Below, piece after piece: positions 40,959 to 46,596 of a DNA stretch of 46,596 bases. Made by a program: the position numbers and the translations under genes. The notes beneath the pieces are model-generated. The model saw only the letters and a program-made list of their open reading frames with translations, did no database searches and was not told the DNA's origin. Source of the stretch: an uncultured Erysipelotrichaceae bacterium (GTDB lineage Bacteria; Bacillota_I; Bacilli_A; RFN20; CAG-826); assembly GCA_902798595.1 (NCBI GenBank), contig CADBXE010000010.1:1-46596 (forward strand), given 5' to 3'. Every line of letters starts with the position of its first letter. The stretch's first letter is position 1.

Positions 40959-42860
40959 TTAAGCCTTTGTCACTGTAATTGTGGCGTAATCTGCGACTGT
41001 ATTATCGACTGTAAAAGTAAAGCCTAAGTCGATATCTTGATTTAATTTTCCACTCTTAACGAATTGTTTGTTGTATCTACTCATTGAGAATGAATCGCCC
41101 ATTCTAAATAAAGAGCTTGTGGAGAAATCATCGGTCGGTCTATAACCCGTACTTGTATTATTACGGATAAGTTGCAAGATATTGTAGTCGTAATAGTCTT
41201 GGCCTAAATCAGATAAGTAGCTTCGTGAATCTCTATCTCCATAGTAAGTATTTGACATAGCAACACTCACTTGGTGGTCTCTAAGGCTTGGATTGGCTGT
41301 GAAGTTGATTGTAGGATCAATAACGCTACCAGTTTTGTAGTACAAGCGTGCATCAACATGCCAAAGTCTTATGCCGACTTCTTGTGAGCCTTTAGGATAG
41401 GCGTCGTTATATGAATACGTTGCATCTAATTCATTAAGCGCAGTTGGAGTATAGTATTCGAGCAAAATGTATTCATCAAATGGTGAACCATATCTATTAA
41501 ATTCTGGACTTAAAAGAATCATTTCTCCAGTTGTGGCAAATGGATGAAGATTAATTGTCATACTTTCGCCAGGAATATAGGCTTTACCCCAACCTAACGC
41601 AAAGGAACTAAATGGATCATGGCCACCGATATTGTGGTCTTGCATAGAGAATGAACCCGCTGGTTTATACTTGCCAGAATAATCATAGTAATCGGTTAAA
41701 CCAAACATATGTCCCATTTCATGAATATATGTGTGCGTATCAACTTTACAGTGGTTTGTATCACCATTGCAGTATGGTCTACTGACACCAGTTCTTTCAC
41801 CAGCTTTATTTGAGCCATACATAAAATCATAACTGGCCCAGAAATAAGCGTTTGGACCTGGGTTAGTTGTATTCTTTTGATTAGATTCTTGGACCCAATA
41901 GCAGTAAGCCCATAAGTTATCGTATGAGTTATTAGCGGCTTGTTGATCTGGTGCAGCATAAATGAGCATTACGCCATCTAAATAACCATCACCATCTTTA
42001 TCAAAATCTCTACGAGATACAGATGGATTTTGCGCAAAATACCAAGTAGAAACGGTTTTAACTAATGTGTTTGTTCTACCATCGCTATCAGTGCCATAAT
42101 AACTACTGGATTTACCACATTCATACCAATCGGAAACAACACCATTGAGTGTTAATTTGCCATGGCTTTCTTCTTCATAATATGTTTTAACACTTCTCCA
42201 ACCTGTTTCCTCATTAGTGCCAAAGTAAGCGGTTCGAATATCCGCTCTTACTTTTTCCTTGCTTGAAGAAGAAATATAGGTGCTGGAGTTAGTGAACCAA
42301 ATTGGAATAACAACAATGTTTGCTTCTCCGCTAGAAGGCGTATATGAGAGCGTATATGGCATGTTATTAACTAATGTTTTGTAGGTTGAGGCTGCATATT
42401 CCGCTTCAATTTGTGGTTGAGGTGGAAGCGAACTTGAAGAACTACTGGAGCTCGAGGAGCTAGATGAAGTCGTAGTTGAACTGCTGCTAGAGGAACTGGA
42501 GCTTGGTTTCGAGGTAGAACTCGAGGAGCTTGAACTACTAGAGGAACTAGATGTACTACTTGTAGAAGAAGCGCTACTGCTTGAAGACGATTCACTTGTG
42601 GACGAACTTGTCTCGCTAGAAGTTGTCGTGTCTGAAGAAGTCACACTAGTCTCGCTGGATGAAGTCGGTTCACTTGTATCAACGTTGGTGTCTGTCGATT
42701 CGCCATTGGAAGAAGATTCGCTACTAGGATCAGAAGATGTTTCGGTCTTATAGGAATATGGATCACTACCATTGCTAAAAAACGGAAGGAAGAACTCGCA
42801 TGAGCTTAATGCGAGCATCGATGTAACTGCAAATCCTAACGCTAATAATCTTTTTTTCAT
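40959..42860 (-). CDS. M6-family (immune inhibitor A-like) metalloprotease lipoprotein
   Basis: A 633-aa exported protein. The lipobox LALSSC near residues 16-21 predicts a lipid anchor, followed by a 115-residue linker that is almost pure Ser/Thr (about 35-150). The protease domain carries HEMGHMFGLTDYYD near residue 382, the HExxHxxGxxD zinc site of M6 peptidases, with DFDKDGDGYLDGVMLIYA upstream, a probable calcium loop. M6 proteins degrade host or competitor proteins outside the cell. The ribosome site is weak (GGTGGT). The promoter lies at 42901-42928. Confidence 0.9.
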   Translation of the reverse strand: MKKRLLALGFAVTSMLALSSCEFFLPFFSNGSDPYSYKTETSSDPSSESSSNGESTDTNVDTSEPTSSSETSVTSSDTTTSSETSSSTSESSSSSSASSTSSTSSSSSSSSSSSSTSKPSSSSSSSSSTTTSSSSSSSSSSSSSLPPQPQIEAEYAASTYKTLVNNMPYTLSYTPSSGEANIVVIPIWFTNSSTYISSSSKEKVRADIRTAYFGTNEETGWRSVKTYYEEESHGKLTLNGVVSDWYECGKSSSYYGTDSDGRTNTLVKTVSTWYFAQNPSVSRRDFDKDGDGYLDGVMLIYAAPDQQAANNSYDNLWAYCYWVQESNQKNTTNPGPNAYFWASYDFMYGSNKAGERTGVSRPYCNGDTNHCKVDTHTYIHEMGHMFGLTDYYDYSGKYKPAGSFSMQDHNIGGHDPFSSFALGWGKAYIPGESMTINLHPFATTGEMILLSPEFNRYGSPFDEYILLEYYTPTALNELDATYSYNDAYPKGSQEVGIRLWHVDARLYYKTGSVIDPTINFTANPSLRDHQVSVAMSNTYYGDRDSRSYLSDLGQDYYDYNILQLIRNNTSTGYRPTDDFSTSSLFRMGDSFSMSRYNKQFVKSGKLNQDIDLGFTFTVDNTVADYATITVTKA

Positions 42861-42878
42861 AACTTAATCATACCACCA

Positions 42879-42892
42879 ACGCTTTGAAGCGT
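42879..42892. promoter_or_regulatory. Palindrome in the metalloprotease leader
   Basis: ACGCTTTGAAGCGT, two 6-nt arms around TG, lies between the promoter at 42901-42928 and the ATG at 42860. It could be an operator or a small hairpin near the ribosome site. Confidence 0.4.
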
Positions 42893-42900
42893 GTTCTATT

Positions 42901-42928
42901 ATTATAGATAAAAGTAGTTTTATTTCAA
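42901..42928 (-). promoter_or_regulatory. Promoter of the metalloprotease gene
   Basis: Minus-strand TTGAAA (42923-42928), a 16-nt spacer and TATAAT (42901-42906), 40 nt before the start codon. Confidence 0.65.
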
Positions 42929-43080
42929 ATCTAAAATTCACTCTCATTTTGATAGTACACAAAATGTTTTGATGGGAAGAACACTTTAGTGAGTAAAAAT
43001 ATTTACCATTAAGTTGAATATTTAAACAACACAAAAACGATTTCTTTTAAAAAACCAGTATTACAAATAGAGGTTAATTT

Positions 43081-43782
43081 TTATATAAAGAAGATTGAGA
43101 AAGCAATCAAGTATTGTGCGAAATAATAAGTCAAAGAGTTAGAGATTAAATCAAACGGTTTATCTTTGCCTTCACCAAAGTATGTGCCACACAAGATCAA
43201 ATCACTAACAGCGAACAAGATGCCGCCGATGAAGAGCATGTTGTATGTAGCGACTTGGAAGCCATTCGCGATTGCAAAATAGCCACCGGTAGCAACCATG
43301 CCGAATAAGAGGATGCCATAGATAAAACAGATAAGTTTATATTCACCATATTTACACTTTAATGGTTTTTCCATCAAAATAACCGCTACACCACTTAAGA
43401 CACCAATTGCTAGTGGAATGAGATAAGCATACCAAACATTTGGATAAGGTAACTTTCTCATCATGCCGTATATATAGAAGATATGACCAACTGCAAAGCA
43501 AGAGAATCCAGCAAACGTATAGATGCGTGAATGTTCTTTATAAACATGCTTTAGACCAAGCCAGATATCTCCTAATAGGCCCATCGTTAAACCACATATC
43601 GCAAAGAAACCAAAAGGAGGATTACCGTTTTTATAAACGGAATAAGCCGCTAGAGCGATGAAAAGAAACGACGTTGTGGCTTTAATCATCGTTGATTTAA
43701 CGGATGTTTTTCTCACCTTTTCGATGATGAAGAGGGTCAAACAAATGGCCCCTAAAACTAATAAGACTATACAGCCTGCCAT
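43081..43782 (-). CDS. YhhN family membrane protein (lysoplasmalogenase-like)
   Basis: A 233-aa protein with seven to eight hydrophobic segments. The family motifs are present: LLGDIWLGL, FAVGHIFYIYG and FAVSDLILCG, whose Asp and His residues line the active site proposed for TMEM86/YhhN enzymes, which split the vinyl ether of lysoplasmalogens. The ATG at 43782 was chosen because TAGGAG lies 7 nt upstream; an alternative TTG six codons earlier would precede it. Activity on plasmalogens here is inferred; many YhhN proteins are uncharacterised. It is adjacent to two lipid-acyltransferase genes. Confidence 0.85.
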   Translation of the reverse strand: MAGCIVLLVLGAICLTLFIIEKVRKTSVKSTMIKATTSFLFIALAAYSVYKNGNPPFGFFAICGLTMGLLGDIWLGLKHVYKEHSRIYTFAGFSCFAVGHIFYIYGMMRKLPYPNVWYAYLIPLAIGVLSGVAVILMEKPLKCKYGEYKLICFIYGILLFGMVATGGYFAIANGFQVATYNMLFIGGILFAVSDLILCGTYFGEGKDKPFDLISNSLTYYFAQYLIAFSIFFI

Positions 43783-43854
43783 AATAAAACTCCTAGGCAA
43801 ATAACATTATTTATTTGATTATTTCTTGGTTTTATTCTAGCAAGTTTTCAATAA

Positions 43855-43884
43855 ATAAAAAAGATTTGAATAATTATCAAATCT
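43855..43884 (-). terminator. Terminator of the acyltransferase operon
   Basis: The stem AGATTTGA/TCAAATCT followed by TTTTTTATTT on the minus strand. The 5' arm includes the stop codon of the gene at 43877. Confidence 0.75.
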
Positions 43885-44500
43885 CTTTCTTTCTAGCTTC
43901 TCTTTCCGCTTTGCGTCTTTGCAAATCGATATTGTTGTTATAGATTCTTAGTAACCTTGGTAAATTGTGCTTAAGCACAAAGGCAGGAAGAACAATTAGT
44001 ATCGCGTTAATAACGGCAATAGGTAAGGCAATTGTTAGCCAGATGTTTGATTGGTCAAGATACATCTTCCAATCTAGTAAGATGATTAGGAATGAAGTGG
44101 GCACACTATAGAAGTGAATAGCGATACCATATCTAGCTTCTAAAATGAAACGGCCAATATACTCGTTATCAAATGGGCTAGCAACATGGTTTTTATGGAA
44201 ACCGGTGAAACTGCCTAATTCAGGAATATAGTCTTTCCACTTTTGCACTCCAAGGAAATTATAGAGTTTCATCTCTTTTTCTGTGGTTTTAAAAATCCCC
44301 TCATCCTTTTGAAAGTGCTTTTCTGGCATCTTTCTAATAGCAATAGCCACTAAAGCATCAATTAGAATGACGATAACAGTCAAAGCCACAGTAAAGATGA
44401 TATATAACCACCACTTATCGTGATATAAAGGATTAAACAAGCTGTTTAATGTGATGGTTATAGCCATGGAAACTAGAATGATAATCAAATAAAGAATCAT
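43877..44500 (-). CDS. CrtO-like membrane acyltransferase family protein
   Basis: A 207-aa protein with hydrophobic segments near 1-20, 30-55, 128-148 and 155-175. The central KLYNFLGVQKWKDYIPE, an F-x-K-N stretch and RFILEARYGIAIHF resemble the glycosyl-4,4'-diaponeurosporenoate acyltransferase (CrtO) family, which acylates a sugar on a membrane lipid in staphyloxanthin synthesis. No carotenoid genes are nearby, so another glycolipid is the more likely substrate. Its ATG overlaps the stop of the glycosyltransferase-acyltransferase fusion by 1 nt, which ties the two functions together. The family call is moderate. Confidence 0.65.
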   Translation of the reverse strand: MILYLIIILVSMAITITLNSLFNPLYHDKWWLYIIFTVALTVIVILIDALVAIAIRKMPEKHFQKDEGIFKTTEKEMKLYNFLGVQKWKDYIPELGSFTGFHKNHVASPFDNEYIGRFILEARYGIAIHFYSVPTSFLIILLDWKMYLDQSNIWLTIALPIAVINAILIVLPAFVLKHNLPRLLRIYNNNIDLQRRKAEREARKKEI

Positions 44501-46320
44501 TATTCTTCCTCTGGTAAATAGGTGAGTTCTTCACCATAAACCTTTTCATAAATCTCTTTACATTGTCTTTCATTTTCTTTAAGCATGAAAGCCACGTTTT
44601 CTTGTTGACTTAAGCCTTCATCAGGATAGATTGGCTTTAAGATATGTAAAGTATAAGCTTGAATAAAGGCACCACTATCATCTGTTTTATCGGTATCACG
44701 CATAGTGATGAATGTTGGAATAATAGGAACATTATTCTTACTAGCAAAGATGAATGCGCCTTGTTTCAATGGTTTTGGTTTACGATAATTCCACCACATA
44801 GATTGTTCTGGATAGATTAAGATGAAGTGACCCTTCTTAAGAATCACACCAATGGATTTATATAAATCTCTTAAAACAGTTGGGTTGGTGGCTAATGGTA
44901 ATGTATTACAGTTTCTTAAGAAATAACCGTATAAGCCAGGCATTGTGTAGTTACCTTCTCTAATGATTTTGAAGAGTTTTTTACATCTAGCGTATTTTTT
45001 AACAGCGAGATGGATTGGGACGCTATCAAATGGTGAGAAGTGATTCGCAGTGATAATAGCACCACTTTTCACACTCTTAAGGTTTTCAATACCTTCATAA
45101 CCATCGATGACAATGCGACCTTTTTTGATTTGGTGTTTGAAATAATAATTACTATAGTAGTTAGCCCACATCGTCTTAATCTTACTGGTACATTTTCTTC
45201 TTAAGTAGTCAACATCACCAGGCATTAAATGATGGTATGGAGGATCGTTTTCCACGTCAACGTCAAACTTACGTTGTCTTTCTAAAGCATTGATTTTATC
45301 AACAACGGCTTGTCTTTCCTTGCTAAGTTTAGGAAAGATTGGTTCATCTTTTCTAATTCTTTGGTCAATGGTTTTATATGGTGTCCATTTCTTCTTACCA
45401 TTAATTTTTTCATGGTATTCATCCGCTTTTTCTGCTTCTTGATTGCAGAAGGCTTTTACACCATCGACACCTTGTAAGATTTTATCAGTGACTTCTTGAG
45501 GAATAGCTTCCCTATTAGCGAGAATTTGTTCTTTTAATCCCGCTTGCTCGGCATATTTGAAGAAATATTCTTCATACATAATATTTTTTAAGTTCCATGG
45601 CTTGAACATTAAGTTATAGTGAACAAGGAATGGATCTTTGATTTGTTCACCAAGTGGCATAACGTTCCATCTTGGGTCAAGATAGGTAACTCTATCTTTA
45701 CAAAGGAAGTTTAAGACATCTTGGTCTTGAGCAACTTTAAAAGTAACTTTCTTGATTAAAGAAACAAATCTTCTTTCTAAACCAAATTCTCTTAATTTCT
45801 TAAGATTCATTAATAAGATACCAGCATTAAAGTACTTAGTGTGGTCAACATTTAAGACTTTCTCTACGTAGTTAGAGAATTCACTAAATAATTGCACAGA
45901 AGCATCTGGAACAGCGCCCACTAAGTTGTCACCTAAATCGGTGAAATATAGCTTAGCGACGTCATCTAATAAAACGATATCACTATCAAGATATAAGCCC
46001 TTGCTGAAAGCAGGGAATAAATCTGGTAGGAATAAACGGTAATAAGTTGTAATTGTGTAATAATCACGAACGTCTAATTTGACAGATAAGGCGTGAACCT
46101 TCACAGCGACGTTGAAGAATGAAATGAAAATCTTTTTATTATCTTGGAATTTACGGACCGCTCTTTTGCTTTCCATAGATAAACCATCATGAATAATAGT
46201 TAAACGATATTTATAATCATCAGAAGCGTGGGCAACAATACTAGCGATGGTTGTAGATAAAAAAGGAATATAGTTATCATCAACGGTGAAGAATAAACGC
46301 ACTACTTTTTTTCTAACCAT
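44500..46320 (-). CDS. Fusion of GT8 glycosyltransferase and PlsC-type acyltransferase
   Basis: A 606-aa two-domain protein. Residues 5-270 are a family 8 glycosyltransferase: FTVDDNYIPFLSTTIASIV at the start, the metal-binding DSD at 112-114 (GLYLDSDIVLLDD), HTKYFNAGILLMNL and VHYN. After a charged linker (about 280-380) residues 400-590 are a 1-acyl-glycerol-3-phosphate-type acyltransferase with NHFSPFD (the HxxxxD site, near 425) and YPEQSMWW in place of the usual EGTRS. It may glycosylate and acylate the same membrane lipid or polymer. AAGGAGG precedes the ATG, and a promoter with TTGCTT/TGTTATCAT lies at 46345-46372. Confidence 0.9.
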   Translation of the reverse strand: MVRKKVVRLFFTVDDNYIPFLSTTIASIVAHASDDYKYRLTIIHDGLSMESKRAVRKFQDNKKIFISFFNVAVKVHALSVKLDVRDYYTITTYYRLFLPDLFPAFSKGLYLDSDIVLLDDVAKLYFTDLGDNLVGAVPDASVQLFSEFSNYVEKVLNVDHTKYFNAGILLMNLKKLREFGLERRFVSLIKKVTFKVAQDQDVLNFLCKDRVTYLDPRWNVMPLGEQIKDPFLVHYNLMFKPWNLKNIMYEEYFFKYAEQAGLKEQILANREAIPQEVTDKILQGVDGVKAFCNQEAEKADEYHEKINGKKKWTPYKTIDQRIRKDEPIFPKLSKERQAVVDKINALERQRKFDVDVENDPPYHHLMPGDVDYLRRKCTSKIKTMWANYYSNYYFKHQIKKGRIVIDGYEGIENLKSVKSGAIITANHFSPFDSVPIHLAVKKYARCKKLFKIIREGNYTMPGLYGYFLRNCNTLPLATNPTVLRDLYKSIGVILKKGHFILIYPEQSMWWNYRKPKPLKQGAFIFASKNNVPIIPTFITMRDTDKTDDSGAFIQAYTLHILKPIYPDEGLSQQENVAFMLKENERQCKEIYEKVYGEELTYLPEEE

Positions 46321-46344
46321 AAGGTACCTCCTTCAGGCTAGACA

Positions 46345-46372
46345 ATGATAACAAAAAAAGTTTTAAAAGCAA
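46345..46372 (-). promoter_or_regulatory. Promoter of the glycosyltransferase-acyltransferase operon
   Basis: Minus-strand TTGCTT (46367-46372), a 16-nt spacer and an extended -10 TGTTATCAT (hexamer 46345-46350), 25 nt before the ATG. Confidence 0.55.
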
Positions 46373-46536
46373 TTCTATTTAGACTTTTTGGCTGTCTACT
46401 TGTGTCATATCAAATGGTAGAATTACTAAATCGCAAAAGTGTACATAGTTTTTTTAATGATAAAACTGATAAGTTTTTCATCAAAAAAGCCCGTTTTTTG
46501 AAGTGAACCCCAAATTGGACACACTTCAAAAAAGCC

Positions 46537-46573
46537 GGGTAAAGACAGGAATCAATTAAGGTTCCTGTTTTTT
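46537..46573 (+). terminator. Hairpin with T-run near the right edge
   Basis: ACAGGAA and TTCCTGT pair around a 10-nt loop and are followed by TTTTTTA on the plus strand. No plus-strand gene precedes it here; it lies within the probable IS end and could stop outside transcription from entering the element. Confidence 0.55.
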
Positions 46574-46596
46574 ATTCGAGTCGTGTTATAGAAAGC
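46552..46596 (-). CDS. Partial IS3-type transposase (OrfB) C-terminus
   Basis: Only the last 14 codons are in the window, reading AFYNTTRIKNRNLN and a TGA stop. The YN-x2-RIK pattern matches the C-terminal end of IS3-family OrfB integrases (YYNxxRIKxKL), but the SPVEYR-type ending expected after it is missing, so the gene may be truncated or frameshifted at this end. Identification rests on this motif plus the adjacent terminal repeat. Confidence 0.4.
   Translation of the reverse strand, partial: AFYNTTRIKNRNLN

Larger units (their letters stand above)
46499..46596 (-). mobile_element. End of a probable IS3-family insertion sequence, cut by the window edge
   Basis: The segment 46499-46522 starts TGAAGTGAACCCCAAATTGG and ends in ACAC, which looks like an IS3/IS150-group terminal inverted repeat reading into the element. 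Inside it are a hairpin and the last codons of a minus-strand frame that resembles an IS3 transposase C-terminus. The body of the element lies outside the window. Confidence 0.5.

Overview
The window looks like a chromosomal segment from a low-GC, uncultured gut-type member of the Bacillota, probably a Bacilli lineage close to the Mollicutes/RF39 group. This rests on the AT-rich sequence, TGA used as a normal stop, Bacillota-like ribosomal proteins and tRNAs, CCA-encoding tRNA genes, BspA-type leucine-rich-repeat surface proteins, and secreted proteins with Ser/Thr-rich linkers. I cannot assign a species. Most genes lie on the minus strand.

Layout. 0-1.9 kb: an AbrB-like regulator and an ABC transporter operon. 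2.0-5.5 kb: a 1166-aa repeat adhesin. 5.7-10.4 kb: an accessory block with an unknown gene, a Fic toxin with its small antitoxin, a restriction-modification operon (methylase, PD-(D/E)XK endonuclease, Mrr-like nuclease) and a divergent XRE regulator. It ends near a tRNA-fMet gene whose 3' end is partly duplicated. 10.7-13.1 kb: rpsU, deoC and a membrane protein. 13.1-26.0 kb: one 12.8-kb gene for a 4278-aa collagen-like/LRR surface protein. 26.6-30.1 kb: rpmF, then a four-gene operon with mtaB and rsmE. 30.3-33.9 kb (plus strand): tRNA-Met, a CotH-like lipoprotein and a MATE transporter. 33.9-40.2 kb: mntP, a repeat lipoprotein, a second MATE, and a TetR-regulated membrane-flavodoxin gene. 40.3-40.9 kb: tRNA-Ser, tRNA-Ile2 and tRNA-Ala around a small FakA-C-like gene. 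41-46.3 kb: an M6 metalloprotease lipoprotein, a YhhN protein, and a CrtO-like acyltransferase next to a glycosyltransferase-acyltransferase fusion. The right edge cuts into what looks like an IS3-family element.

Themes. Cell-surface investment dominates: three repeat proteins share related modules, and one gene takes up more than a quarter of the window. Several first-in-transcript genes (the antitoxin, the XRE regulator, both MATE genes, tetR) have a good -10 box only 6-9 nt before the ATG, so their mRNAs are probably leaderless or nearly so, whereas most other genes have clear Shine-Dalgarno sequences. Near-identical hairpin terminators occur as direct repeats on both sides of two gene cassettes. 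The tRNA-fMet and tRNA-Ile2 both carry C instead of U at position 33, and the fMet gene also has a bulged T-stem.

Limits: all family names are from reading motifs by eye; no searches were run. Promoters and terminators are pattern-based.
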